Below are positions 11,047-22,911 of a stretch of DNA of 64,000 bases, one piece after another. This DNA comes from Heliocidaris tuberculata (Eukaryota; Echinodermata; Echinoidea; Camarodonta; Echinometridae): positions 20,792,838-20,856,837 of the forward strand of contig CM046838.1 in the NCBI GenBank assembly GCA_025618425.1, given 5' to 3'. The position numbers and the translations under genes were made by a program. The notes below the pieces were generated by a model, which had not been told where the DNA came from, did no database searches, and worked only from the letters and a program-made list of their open reading frames with translations. Each line of letters opens with the position of its first letter. Within the stretch, counting starts at the first letter, position 1.

Positions 11047-13739
11047 GGGGCCTGTTTCTCGAAATCGTCATATGTCTAAGTTCTTGACTAAGTCAGCGCT
11101 AGTTCTCTGGTTGTCCGCTAAGTGTTTCACGAAGCCGTCTTTACCAAGATGTGTGACAACTTCCTGACTAAGGACTTATGACGCCTCCAACCTTGTCATA
11201 TCTTTTTTAGTCGACGTACAGCGCCATCACATGTTATTTATTGGGTAGATTATGGTCGGCCAAAAGGGACACTACATACTTCTATGCAACTCTTTCTATG
11301 CATTCACTTTATCTGGAATTTATCCATGTTTATATTATGAAAATTATATGAAAAGACATAGTGTTTTTGTTCAAGGCTTGTCTCCACTTAACTCTAGTGA
11401 ATCAACACTCTTTCCACATTCTAATGAATAAAAATACAAAAAATAAAACAACAAAAGAACAACAGTCTAATTGAGGTCATTTCAATATGAAAGGAACTTT
11501 TTTTTTAATGAAAAATAAAACCATAATAAAAACGATAACAATAATAGACTGACAGGAGACAGGCCTGTATCAAAATGTGGTGGGATTTAAAAAAAAAAAA
11601 AAAAAAAAAGAAGTTAAACCAAAACTTGTCAAATTAATCCCATCATTGGAAACTGGAAGAAAAAAAAAACCCAAAAAAACTATTGACAAATAAACATTGG
11701 GCAAGAAAAAAATACAAGCCTTACTGATAAGCAATGGGAAGTACATGTATTATAATCTAGAAAAAATATAAATTCATAACTGTTGCTAGTTATGTTTTAT
11801 GTCAAAATGAATTTAGTAAGTCTCTTAACTTCTGATTGCAAAGCTATTTTCAAAAATATATTGTTGTGTTTTATTAGATCATCAGAATCATAATTTTACA
11901 GGCTATTGTTACAGTAATTGAAAGAACAAAAACATTGAATTAAAAAAAAAACCCTAACAAATCAAAAAAGAATAAATAAGAAGGAAAAAAGAAAAAAGGG
12001 TACCACGCCAGAACATATGCTTACTCCACTGACCCAGTAAGCTGTCGAGAGGAACGGTAAAAGCCTGAAGAAACCCCTTTCTTAAAAATAACAACAAAAC
12101 AGAATAACCAAGCAGACAGAGCAGGCAGGAGCCCCATCCAGCCCAGGCACCTCCGATCAGGGACAGACTCCATGTAAAAAATATGTGCATTATAGAATCT
12201 CATTATAGATACAAATGTACACCAACTTTGATGAGAAAATGGCAATAACTGAGATTGCAAAGCTATTTTACGATATGGGACGGGGTCCTTCATATCTGAT
12301 CAATTAGCATGTAAAATGACGTGCTACATGTACCATAATAAACTTGAAAATCACATGTAACTTCTTATATAATAATTAAAAGAGTGCTTTTTGTGTGAAA
12401 ACAAATAATTGGGCGATCTTCGTAAATGATTTCTATAAAGATTTCTGTGGTGAACTAAAATCCGACGAGGGAACTGTAATATGACACTGTAGGCCAGCCA
12501 TAGTCAACGGCATATTCTCTGGTTTTCAGACCCATATCAGTGTAAACATAGATTATATCAACGATTTTTAAAATGAATACTTTGAAATATACGTGTTTAA
12601 ACTTATAATATGAATATTTTTGTAATTTCCATATCATACTCAAGCCCAAAAACATTATGTAAAACATTCAAAGCATATTATTATTACAATGAAAATATAT
12701 GGGTTTATTTTGATAAACTATCAAATGACGACATCTGGGGGGTACCTATCCAACGTAAAACTGGCTCACCGATCATGAAATCAATCACTCATATTTTTGT
12801 CCCCACCGAACGAAGTTCGCGAGGGGACTATGAAACGGGCTCCGTTCGTGTGTGCGTGTGTCCGTCCGTCCGTCCGTCCGTCCGTGCGTCCGTCTGTTCG
12901 TGTGTGCTCAAATGTTAGAAAATGCTACTTCTCCTCTATTTCACATCGGATTTTGATTCCGATTGTGTTATCTGATAGGTTTGGGTGGGGGCTTCCAAAC
13001 TTCTACACAGAATTTTGAAATTCATTAATTATGCAAATTTATGCAAATTTATTCAAAATTGACCAAAAATGCTACTTCTCTATTTCACATCGGATTTTGA
13101 TTCCGATTGTTTTATCTGATAGGGCTGGGTGGGGGCTTCCAAACTTCTACACAGAATTTTGAAATTCATTAATTATGCAAATTTATGCAAATTTATTCAA
13201 AATGGCTGAAGGTTCATAATGTTTTCATGTTTTATATTTCAGTTGTATACATGCATTGTTGGTATTCTCTTCTTTTGCATGCAGTAACATTATTATTTTA
13301 TTCACTAAAGTTTTTCACTGAAGTTTTAAGGTTCAGGCTAGTTAATTTCCACAGATCTGCACTTCCGGCGGGGACATTTATTATGCATTGCGTTATTTAC
13401 TCATTCACTTGTTCATTTTACAATCGAATCCATCATGTAATTTACATAATTTAAAAAGTGTTTGGCATCTATTATACCCTTCTACATTTTCTATTTTCTT
13501 TTATTCCCTAATTCTTTCAAATACATGTATTTGCAGTTGAGTTAAATTTAGCTTTTAAAAATATAGTGTAATTGCAACCAAGGCTACGTGTCGGCTCCAA
13601 TTCTCACCGATAGTATCGATATCACGAGATGTCTAGCTAGTTAGCTCTTCGTGAAACAGTTTAGGAAGATCATGGACATCTCCATAGTTGGCGGATAAAG
13701 TTATGACTGTCTTGTCGTTGGTTTCGAGAAACAGGCCCC
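11047..13739. mobile_element. 2.7-kb element with 18-bp terminal inverted repeats
   Basis: GGGGCCTGTTTCTCGAAA at 11047-11064 recurs as its exact reverse complement at 13722-13739. The next bases (TC versus CC on the same reading) are also close. The subterminal sequences share words such as GCGGATAA and GTGTTTCACGAAG / CTTCGTGAAACA. No transposase frame was found. The interior includes another element at about 12799-13371. No clear target duplication was seen, so the superfamily is left open. Confidence 0.75.
12799..13371. mobile_element. Nested GTCCCC-terminated element with internal tandem repeat
   Basis: It begins GTCCCCACCGAACGAAGTTC and ends CGGCGGGGAC, giving short inverted ends around GTCCCC.CCG. 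Inside are a (CCGT)n run at about 12860-12898 and two tandem copies of a unit of about 147 bp, starting near 12919 and 13066. Each copy contains ACATCGGATTTTGATTCCGA and ATTATGCAAATTTATGCAAA. The word ATGCAAAT resembles an octamer motif, but its presence in a repeat gives no evidence of function. Confidence 0.65.
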
Positions 13740-14391
13740 TGTATGAATTTCATTAAATCCTAACACTACAGTCAGGGACCATCTCCATACAAGTGGAAAT
13801 GCAGCTGAGGTTTCATACAATTATGGCAATCACATAGACTGATCCCCTAATTTCTATATCAATGAACTGTCACTCTAATTCTGTATGAATAAACTTTCTG
13901 ATCTTGTTTTACCAGATTCCTAAACCCTTTTCCCTCTAGGACCTTGACATTTTGACTGGCCTAGCACCTTCAATATCCCCGAAAGATCCCTATCACTATC
14001 AAAATAATTATTAAGTGGTGGCTTGAAGCATTACGACAAAAATGCATACTGCTACAGTAATAAGAAGTACAAGTCCAAATTGTTGTGAAGGTGTCTAAGA
14101 TACAATCACAATTTTTAGGTTCACAACAATTAAAGGGCAATCCAACCTTGGTAATAAGATGATTTGTGTGAAAGCAGAAAAATAAGAAAAACAGGACAAA
14201 TAAGAAAGATATGGATGTTTGAAAAATGAGATTACTACATCTATTCACATCTCAAAGTGGCAATTTAATGAGTCGATTTTGACATACTTGTGGACAAGTC
14301 TCCTGTTTGTCGTACACAAAATAATCATCAATTTGTGGTTTTCTCTGAAGTGCCTTTTCCCTGGGGGTAGTACTCTATATATATTGTAGAT

Positions 14392-14980
14392 CAGGGGCAG
14401 ATCCGGGGGGGGGGGGGGGGGGGCCTCCCTGGAAACATGCACGTAAAGACACCCCAAAAATGCTCTTGACCTTTTTTTATTTTTGCTTGTCAGAGATTTT
14501 TTGAGTTAAAAAGAGACCCCAAAATGCTGATGACCTTTTTTTTTCCTTCCTTTTATGCTTGTCAGAGATTTTTTGAGTTAAAGGGAAGCTTGAGTTCTGG
14601 AAAAGGTAAAAAAATAATTGTGAGCTTTCTCATTCTTGTTAGTTTGGAAGATTATCATAGCAGATACAAGTATGTTCCCTGAAAAGGATTGCTTTTCAAA
14701 TGCCCAAGTACATTCAAAATATGACAAGAAACAGCTGAAATGTTTGGGCAGAACATTTGTGTGTAGTCCATATACATATTTTTGTTTGCAGTGCATGTGA
14801 CTCTTAGCAGAATTGAGTCAGTTTCTTATCATTTTGTGATTCCAAAAACTTACAGCATACTGTGCTATATAATAAACCTTTCCCAATTGCTTTGAGACAG
14901 TTGATTTTTTTTTTTTTTGCTTGTCAGAAAATTTTGTGAATATTGGGCCCCCTCCTTCCAAAATCCTGGATCCGACACTG
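14392..14980. mobile_element. Non-autonomous hAT-like element, 589 bp
   Basis: The ends CAGGGGCAGATCCGG and, from the right, CAGTGTCGGATCCAG are imperfect inverted repeats. They are bounded by a perfect 8-bp duplication, TTGTAGAT, at 14384-14391 and 14981-14988. Inside are poly-G at 14406-14423 and two GCTTGTCAGAGATTTTTTGA words, the complement of the phrase in 59722-59941, so the two are relatives. A third repeat is inserted at 14581-14905. Confidence 0.88.
14581..14905 (-). repeat. Repeat R2, nested copy
   Basis: Its sequence is the reverse complement of about 38186-38560. Shared words include TGTGAGCTTTCTCATTC, AGTTTGGAAGA, GAAAAGGATT, GAACAT, and CCCAATTGCTTT near the far end. It interrupts the hAT-like element at 14392-14980 and is therefore younger. 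Confidence 0.8.
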
Positions 14981-15304
14981 TTGTAGATAGCATATTGTTA
15001 TACATGTATGTCCCCATAAAAGAAAAAAGATCCTACTGAGTAATACATTTAAAAAAAATTTTGTGTGTGTGTATGTGTGTGTTGGAGCAAATGGGGGAGT
15101 TGTCCGCAACTGCATCACAGTGACATTACATGTACCTATTCGGCCAATTTGAATTCCCATATATGTATAGTGATTACAACTTTCAAAAATTCATAACTTT
15201 CTTAATTGCTTCTCCGATTTCGTTCAAATTTTCACCAATCTGCTTCTCTGATTTTTCCTCTTTCTTTCAGAGCAACTAGCCATGAAGGTTGGATTTCCTT
15301 TTAA

Positions 15305-15532
15305 ATCATTTAGACTGAATATATCTGATTTCAGTGTATTCATCAGTCATTAACATTTATGCTATGACAAAAAATCATGAGTTCAGAATAGAGAGTACAT
15401 GAATTAAGAATAACAACTGCCAGTTGTTCAGAGTACAATAATGATTACATTATGTAGAAGCAGTGCCAAAGTGTAAAGTTTTTTTGTTTTCTTTGATACA
15501 GATTATTGTCGTCAAAAGCCCTGATTTCAAAG
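15305..15532 (+). other. Probable intron end and 5' UTR of the coiled-coil gene
   Basis: A T-rich tract runs into TTTGATACAG at 15492-15501, a good splice acceptor. The 31 bases from 15502 to 15532 would then be 5' UTR. The upstream first exon was not found. Confidence 0.5.
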
Positions 15533-16732
15533 ATGGCAGCAGGCGGGGAGACCAGAAGGGAACCTGAAGAAGGAACATGTGATGAGTTCATTGAGGAGTG
15601 CCCTTCATCTGCTAGACCGCTCACCAGCCAGGAAATGTCTTTGCCGCTTTCGCTTAAAGTGCCAGGATTGTCAAGCTCCAAGGCATTCTGTAGAGGTACC
15701 TCAGATGAAGGCCTTCCGTTGAGTCCTGAAACACCAGGAAGTTGCACCCCAAGAGCAGATCTCATTGCAGATATTCAGAAACTAAAGGAGAGGCTGGAGA
15801 ATATTTTCGGGGTACTTGCCAGCCATGCTTGTCTCACCGAAGGCACACGGATGGAGCAGCAGCTTTTGAGTGAAAGGTTTGAGGAAATGAAATGGGAGCA
15901 GATTGATTTAAAGAGGAAGTATCGGGAACTGGCACATATGGTAGAACGATTGGAGGATAGACTGAAGATGGAGGATGAGAAGCAGAAGGAGGGTGATGAC
16001 AAAGTAGCTAAAGCAGTTGAAGCAGGGGTTAAGGAGGAGATGGAGAGAAGGAAGAGCGAGTTCCTCAGTGAAATTGAGGAAAAGATGAAGGAGATGATGA
16101 TAAAGGAACAGTCAAAAAAAGAAGAAAGGGAGTTGGAACTGCGTGTACGCGAGCAGCGATTTTCTGAAGAGATGGCAGATAGAAGAGTTGCAGAGGTGAA
16201 ACAAGCTTTGCTTGAGGCTTACAAGGAACGGGATAATGTCAACAGGAAATTTCAAGTCACGAAGGTGAAAGTGCAAGAAGAGAAGAAGAAGAATGCACAC
16301 CTTCAGCAGAGGATTCGGGAGCTGGAGCTGCGTTGCCAGCATCTAGAGGAGGAAAATGCGCGTCTCCGATTTTCCGACATTGTCCACCAGACAAATTTCA
16401 CCTTTGAGGGTCCGATGCTGGAGTGCTTCTCCTGCCGAAAGGAGTATTCCACACATCATAATGATGCTGAGGGCTGCAGGTTCCACCCGATTCCTTGCAT
16501 GCCGTATGAAACATGGCGCAACTGCATCCCTAGGGAGGAGCTGCCGGCTGATTTTACAGCAGCTAGCCGTTTCCACTTCTGGGCTTGCTGCAATGTTCTG
16601 GCAACTCGAAGGCCTGAGGGCTGCTGCCATGGGCGCCATCACCAGCAGTGGGAGATGGATATCATGATGAGGCAGGTCCTGGTTGAGGGATCAGATCATT
16701 CTGCCTTTTCAGAGCCTCTTAGAGTTGAGTAA
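15533..16732 (+). CDS. Coiled-coil protein with CHORD-like C-terminal Cys/His domain
   Basis: A 399-residue protein is encoded in one uninterrupted exon. The start is the first ATG in frame (CAAAGATGG context) and lies just after a splice acceptor at 15501. The first 85 residues are Ser/Pro-rich and probably disordered. Residues of about 90-290 are a Glu/Lys/Arg-rich coiled coil. From about 295 there is a compact Cys/His module: C298-x2-C301, C315-x2-H318, C352-C353, C364-x4-H369. This spacing resembles CHORD zinc-binding domains (C..C, C-x2-H-P, CC, GC-x4-H), although the middle loop is longer. I do not recognise the family by name. The layout suggests a zinc-binding scaffold that self-associates through the coiled coil, which is inference. 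It is the only gene on the plus strand. Confidence 0.85.
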   Translation: MAAGGETRREPEEGTCDEFIEECPSSARPLTSQEMSLPLSLKVPGLSSSKAFCRGTSDEGLPLSPETPGSCTPRADLIADIQKLKERLENIFGVLASHACLTEGTRMEQQLLSERFEEMKWEQIDLKRKYRELAHMVERLEDRLKMEDEKQKEGDDKVAKAVEAGVKEEMERRKSEFLSEIEEKMKEMMIKEQSKKEERELELRVREQRFSEEMADRRVAEVKQALLEAYKERDNVNRKFQVTKVKVQEEKKKNAHLQQRIRELELRCQHLEEENARLRFSDIVHQTNFTFEGPMLECFSCRKEYSTHHNDAEGCRFHPIPCMPYETWRNCIPREELPADFTAASRFHFWACCNVLATRRPEGCCHGRHHQQWEMDIMMRQVLVEGSDHSAFSEPLRVE

Positions 16733-18537
16733 AAATACCTGGACATTATTATCCAAATCTGGATGAATTTGTTGAGCAGAAAAATCTGTCTGTTTGGAGG
16801 AATCTTCAAACATTTTTTTACTTTTGAGGCTCTCTTCCAAGACAGGGAGGGATTCCTCAGCAAAACATATCCCTGAAGGTTTTCAGTCTACAATGCTATA
16901 TGTGAAATACATTTGAAGTCAGATTTTATCACTTTCAAAGAGATAAGCATTCAAGATTTGTAATCTAAGTTATACATTGAGTTCTAATCACCACATACAT
17001 TCTAGTAATACATTTTTGATTACATGTAATCATATGTTAAAAATTATTGGTCTATTTAAATAGTTCGGTATTCATATTTGTGATACATGTACATGTAGAT
17101 ATATTTGTAGTACTGATCGTGATATGTATTAAGTGTGAGGGTAATTAATTTTTTTTTTTTCGAAAGAGTGGATCCAAAGGTTTTGTACAAAAGTTTCAAA
17201 ATGATGTCATTTACATGTCCGTACATGATTTTCCCGACTTTCACACATTGCTGTTTCTATTTAATGTTATGTCATTTCTTATATGTATGCCATGCATATA
17301 TTTCCATACATGTATTTTTGCAGGATGCAATATTTCATATGATTAAATGTAGCCTACTGCCTACACTGTGACAGGTAATCTCTAAAGTGAACTAAACGTA
17401 GCAATAGACAATGTGTAAATTATTTAGTGTCAGTCTTTCCATTTTGAATAACTTACTATAATTCTGTGAATTTCACACAAAATATATGTAATTATAGGGT
17501 TTTCTGTTTCTCTTTGTGACCAAATGAATTGTTGTCATTTCTACCTTGATGGAATGAAAGTAATCTTTTTGGAATGGACAGCTGGGTGCTCCATAATGGA
17601 GTGAACTACATGAAAGCTTTCCATTTTATAGAGAATAAGGCATTTATCTTTAGAATATGTTTTTAACGTGAACAAAATCATTTTTAAAATGCCTTGAACT
17701 TGTTTACAAATTGACAACATTATTGATGAATTTAGCTACTCTATTTTACGAGTGGAATTTTTATACATGAGGATATAACTATTGCATATAAATTTTTACA
17801 TGTTTCACTATGCAAATGCAGTTATGCATTATTCTGTTTACACTGCATCTTGTCTGAATTTCAATTGTTCTGAGGACAGTTATTTGTGTTTTTAGACTTT
17901 CTTTCACACAAAAGGCTCCTATGGTTTTAGTTGATGTATAACAAAACAACTATTTTAAATCATTGCAAAGACTGTTTTCTCTTGTATAGTAGAGAAGTAA
18001 GATGCTGAGAGGTGAAAAAAATATATTTATATCCCAGGTTGTGATCAAAATTACAGAGTACATGTTGTTTCCCTGTGTTTCTGTATTCATTTCAAAGCAA
18101 GTTCCTTTTTAAATGAGTAAAATTATATTCAAAATATGTGGGTCACTCTAATTTCTATATTATTGTGACTCTTGCCTGCTCTGTATATGGCTTTTAAATG
18201 AAGTTTAGACTAAAAAAGCTTTCATACTGTAAAATGTGTAGAACTACATGCAGGAAAATACAAAGTACATTTGTAATTTTACCACGTGTTGACCTATATG
18301 TACGTGTACATTGACATGTACATACATGTATGTGTTCCAAAGTGCAGCCTACATGTAGATGTGCATTGAATTTAAACATTATATTATTTCTAAAAGTTAG
18401 AGACTTGCACCTTGGGGAAAACATGTCCACGGCTATACAGTTGATCAATATTTTGTGATTGATATTTGAGTTTTCTCTTTTAGTAGTTCACAACATTTTT
18501 CATACTTGCACATAAAAGCCTAAACATTATGTATAGT
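16733..18537. other. 3' flank of the coiled-coil gene, no other gene
   Basis: AT-rich sequence with no recognisable frame. I saw no AATAAA in the first kilobase. ATTAAA at 17342-17347 is a possible polyadenylation signal. Part of this stretch is probably 3' UTR. Confidence 0.5.
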
Positions 18538-19262
18538 CAAGCATTGTATTTCCGAACAGGATGTTATTACCGAACGTGTACAGTTAAGTTAGGCGCATTA
18601 AAATGGCTTAACCTTTCATACGCGTGGAACTACGCGCATGTTCTCCACACTATTTGACACAGAGAACAAAGGGCAGCAGATCTTAAAATGAGGCAAAAAA
18701 ACGTAAATAATATCTTATTTTTACATGAAACCATGAAAACGATTTAATAATTGATTGAAAAATCCCTTATTCTGAAAAATATCTCTATTTTGAATGAAAC
18801 TTTAACCTAAAACTGCCGATTTCAAAGACCTCACGACCGATCCCTTCCTCTCTAACGTTTAGAGAGAGAGAGTGATTACTGCATAACAGTGGCCGTTGTT
18901 TATATATTGGCAACCTATAAAGCATGTTCGTGTAGAACGTGTGATCGACCTGCCGAACTACGAGTGATAACAAAAAGTGTGTGCGTAATATTTTTGTTGA
19001 TTAGACTGAGCATAATGAGGAAATTTCTCCCATAAGGGGCACGTTCGGAAATATAATACCATTTTCAAGGGACCAAAACGCCTCGTCGTTGGGAAGGGGA
19101 TCGCTCGGAAGGGAATATCGTATTAAATCTACGTTGTCTTTTTAAAATTCCATCAACTTCTTTTTCTGTAGGACTTTGAGCATTCATTATGTACGTTTGA
19201 CAGATATTCGTTTGATATTTTATTTGCTATCGTTGATTTTCTGAAAAGTGTTCGGAAACTGG
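18538..19262 (-). repeat. R1 repeat, long copy
   Basis: In reverse complement the two ends match the R1 unit of 58-kb. The right end has GTACACGTTCGGTAATA and TTCGGAAATACAAT. The left end has CACTTTTCAGAAAATCAACG and CATAATGAATGCTCAAAGTC. About 370 bp in the middle (18650-19020) is absent from the 58-kb copies, so this may be the fuller form of the family. Confidence 0.78.
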
Positions 19263-19635
19263 TACTGTCTTTACTATTAAATGTAATTAAGATACACAGT
19301 GCAAATGAATTGACTTCAAAATCTAGAATCTAGATAAGATCTAACAAAGTTACAGTTAACTTTACATACATGTAAGTCGAATCTGTTGGGACCCCAAGAA
19401 ATAGTTTGACTAATGCAAAATTTGACTTAGGAAATGTAAATTACACGTTTTGCATAGTTTGGTAAAAAAGATTGATTCGTCTTAGGTAAAGTTCGACTTA
19501 CGCAACTTTGAGCTATGCAAGGTTAACTGTATAATTGTATCCCGCAGCAGAATGCCAGAGGATACTTTGGATTCAGCAGCGTTACGCCGTCGCGCCGCTG
19601 CCGCTGTCACCGCGGCGTCATATTCTCGTGTGTGC
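19263..19635. other. Intergenic, nothing recognised
   Basis: Short stretch with GACTTAC/GTAAGTC words and a GC-rich patch at 19555-19620. No gene was seen. Confidence 0.5.
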
Positions 19636-20960
19636 TCCAGCTGCCACATTCCTTGACGTATTTCTTTCAAATTTTGTATGCAGATGTATATTGGTATAAT
19701 CTACACACCTATAATTTTTGGTGATGCTGCTCCCAGTGTTCGTCTTTTATTGGGTAAAAGGCCATATTTTTGTGGATGGTTTGTGTGCGCTCTGTAGGCC
19801 ACATTCCTCAACGGATTTTGTTCAAATTTTGAATGAAGGTGTATCTTGGTATAATCTAGAAGCCTATAGATTTTGGTGATGCTGCCTCCAGTGTTTTGTC
19901 TTTTATAGGGTCAAAGGTCATATTTTGATAGATGTCTTGTGTGCACTCTTGTGTGTGGCCTAACTGCCGCATTTCTTGACTGATTTCTTTCAAATTTGTA
20001 TAGAAGTGTATCTTGGTAACATCTACGCTTCTATAGTTTTTGGTGATGCTGCCACCTGTGTCCCGTCTTTTATAGGGTCAAAGGTCATACTATGGAGGAT
20101 GGCATAAATGCATTCTGCAGGCCACATTTCTTGATGGATTTCTTTCAAATTTTGTATGGAGATGTATCTTGGTACAATCTACACATCTTTACTTTTTGGT
20201 GATGCTGCCCTCATTGTTCCCTCTTTTATAGGGTCAAAGGTCATTTGTCCCTTTTCTGCGCTCTTACTGCTACATTTCTTGACGGATTTCTTTCAAATTT
20301 TGTATGGAGGTGTATCTTGGTCAAATCTACACATCTTTAGTTTTTGATGATGCTGCCACCAGTGTTCCGTCTTTTATAAGGTCAGAGGTCATATTTTTGA
20401 CCAATGTCTTGTGTGGGCTCTGCAGGCCATATTTCTTGCCGGATTCCTTTCAAATTTTTTATGGAGATTTATCTTGGTACAATCTACAAATTTCTACTTT
20501 TTGATAATAATGCCCTCATTGTTTCGTCCTTTATCAGGTCAAAGGTCATATGTCTTTTGTGCGCTCTAACTGCCACATTTCGTGATGGATTTCTTTCCAA
20601 TTTTGTATATAGGAGTGTCTTAGTAAAATCTACACAACTTTAGTTTTGGTGATGCTGCCCCAGTGTTCCACTTTTTATAGGGTAAAATGTCTTATTTTGC
20701 TTGCTGTCATGCATGCACTCTGGCGGTCACATTTTTTGATTGATTTCTTTCAGATTTTGTATGGAGGTCCATCAATAGTTTACTCTAGATCTCTACAGTT
20801 TTTGGCGATGCTGCCCCCAGTGTTCCATCTTTTATAGGGTCAAATTTTAGTGGATATCTTGTCTGCACTCTGCAGGTCACATTTCTTGACAGATTTCTTT
20901 TGAATTTTCTATAGAGATGCATTATACTCTAATCTACACACATATTGTTGTGGTGACAAT
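19636..20960 (+). repeat. Satellite array, about 8.5 units of about 153 bp
   Basis: A unit repeats with the landmarks CACATTTCTTGACGGATTTC, TTTCAAATTTTGTATGGAG, GTATCTTGGTA.AATCTACA, GGTGATGCTGCC and TTTTATAGGGTCAAAGGTCA. The GATGCTGC landmark falls near 19728, 19877, 20046, 20199, 20348, 20650 and 20807, with a mutated copy near 20502. Spacing is therefore 147-168 bp. The several short open frames within it are repeat artefacts. Confidence 0.9.
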
Positions 20961-22170
20961 ATTCCTGGCCACTGATGGCGATCTCTACGTTATCCTTTTG
21001 TTTGAGGGAGGGGAGGGGGGAGGTTCTTTGTTCCTCCTTCGAACAAAAGGATGACGCGCGGCAGTGGTCATTTCTAGTTAGCAATATTATTAGAATGATG
21101 CATTCTATTTGTCTTTCAGTCTTTGTTTACTAGACCAAATTTTGTCTTTCATTTCTTCTCCTCAATATTGTCCAAAATTTAAAAGATGTTTTGAGTGGCA
21201 TACCAGTATTTAATAATTGGTAGTAATTGGTACTCAACAGGAAATTATTCATTTTATCCTGTTCATGCACAGAGTACATTGAGTAATGATGTTATGCATG
21301 TGTATATATAGAATGTATTTTGTTGTTAGCTGTTAAATTTGATATTAGGGCTATTCAATGTGTCCAGTGTTATTTATTAAACCATATACATGTATTTCAT
21401 GCAAAAATGAAAAATCTCTGGACATGACCATGACTATTGGTAGTGATACCAGAAAATACCATTATTCAGTGGTCATATCGAGAGCTTCTTCATTTTTGGA
21501 TGAAATATGCGGAAGTACCTGTAAGACATATGTCGTAGGGGACACATTGCACGGATGCACCATATGCTTTTGTTGAAGTCATAAAATCTTGCTTGGAGAT
21601 TGAGTAGTAATAAGACTAGAATAACACCAAGGCAAGAGTCAACAAGCACACCACATAATAAAAATGTAGGTGTTGGCGTTGGTGAAGTTTGGATCGTCAC
21701 GTGTGGGGTCACAAAGAAAAAAAATAGATGGATTGGTGACTCACAGTGGTATGTTTACACCATCTGCAAAGTGTTATTGATTTATTATGTATACACAATT
21801 ACATGTACACATGCATTCTTGCTGTGTGAATATTATCAAAATTAACTTGTTACAGTGATTCAAAGACTACAATTGTTATTCAATCATAATAATTATTTTG
21901 TACTGGGAGTCTGTGACAGACAAATTTTCAAATTGTACATGTACAAACATTTTTGTATTCTTACAATTTAGTAAAACTTGTTTTTAAAAATAATATGGCA
22001 GCACAGGAATAATTTACTATTTATACATATACTCAAGAGTGTGTTGCTGTGTGTATGTGTAACTCTATAAAGAAAGCAAATATTTGTTTTTAATTCTCAT
22101 TTTCTTAAAGCCTCTGAGGGCTGTAGCATTTTAATGAACGTATTCACTTTGTTGCAGAAAGTGTGATACA
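20961..22170. other. Intergenic, includes one half of a local duplication
   Basis: No gene was recognised. A block at about 21400-21550 is repeated at about 23095-23235. Confidence 0.55.
21400..21550 (+). repeat. Diverged direct duplication, copy 1
   Basis: The pattern TGAAAAATCT, ATGAC..TGACTA.GG.AGT, AT.CATTATTC.GTGG, TTCTTCATTTT.GGATGAAATAT recurs in the same order and orientation at about 23095-23235. Confidence 0.7.
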
Positions 22171-22703
22171 CAGCGGCGTCACTAGAGGGGAGGGGGTGTG
22201 GGGGTGTGACACTCAAAATGCACCAGCTCTGTTGGCAACAAAAAAAAAAGGAGGAGAAAAAAGGGAGAGGGAAGAGGAAAGAAAAAAGGAAAAGGAGGAA
22301 TATTTCATATTGAAAAGATGATATTTGGGAAAAAGGGGTCACCCCCTCCCATTCGAAAATGGGCCCGTGTGATCAAAATTTTCACATCTTTGATTTTCTT
22401 TTATTATTGTGGGGGAAAGAGATCAGGGCAAAGAAAAGTTCCGATATTCGGGTAGCAAGGTGCCAAAATATCTACATATTTGGGCAGTGAGGTTCTCGGG
22501 TAATTATGTAACTTCTGTACATTTTCACTATGCTAAGTCTTTAAAAGATTGCTCGCTCTGCTTGCAAAAAGCAAAAATTAAAAAATTTAGATTTGATATA
22601 TATGTTCCAATTTGCCGGCAAATTTGAGTGTCACACCCTAAAAATTTGTCAGCAAAATTGGATGTCACATCCCCCCATTCAAAATGCTCTAGCGACACCC
22701 CTA
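22171..22703. mobile_element. Non-autonomous hAT-like element, 533 bp
   Basis: The imperfect inverted ends CAGCGGCGTCACTAGAG and, from the right, TAGGGGTGTCGCTAGAG match at 13 of 17 positions. They are bounded by a perfect 8-bp duplication, GTGATACA, at 22163-22170 and 22704-22711. No transposase frame is present; the interior is purine-rich. Confidence 0.87.
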
Positions 22704-22792
22704 GTGATACACTTAAAAGTTTTTTCTTTCTTTGTAGTTGTAAATATGTTTTATGATCACTTTGTTGGGCTTTTTCTGGGGCATTTTTATTT

Positions 22793-22911
22793 GTGCTTTT
22801 ATGTTGCCTTTATTTTACAGTACCGTACTTTGTGCTTTTATGTTGCGTTTATTTTACAGACAGTACTTTGTGTTTTTATGTTGCGTTTATTTCACAGTAC
22901 TTTGTGGTGGC
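22793..22911 (+). repeat. Three tandem copies of a 35-40 bp unit
   Basis: The unit TTTGTG.TTTTATGTTGC followed by TTTATTT.ACAG and an AGTAC spacer is repeated three times. The open frames overlapping it are artefacts. Confidence 0.8.

Larger units (their letters stand above)
14130..15304. mobile_element. Outer element with TTAAAGGG-type inverted ends
   Basis: TTAAAGGGCAATCCAACCTT at the left faces AAGGTTGGATTTCCTTTTAA at the right, an imperfect 20-bp inverted repeat. The hAT-like element at 14392-14980 lies inside, so this is a nest of insertions. It ends about 200 bp before the coiled-coil gene exon. Confidence 0.6.

Noticed and set aside
15506..15532. Longer N-terminus for the coiled-coil gene starting at TTG 15506
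   Set aside because: There is no ATG there; the first ATG at 15533 has a good context and lies just after a splice acceptor.
20156..20837. Overlapping hydrophobic frames with FQILYGG words
   Set aside because: They repeat with the 153-bp satellite unit and have no consistent frame.
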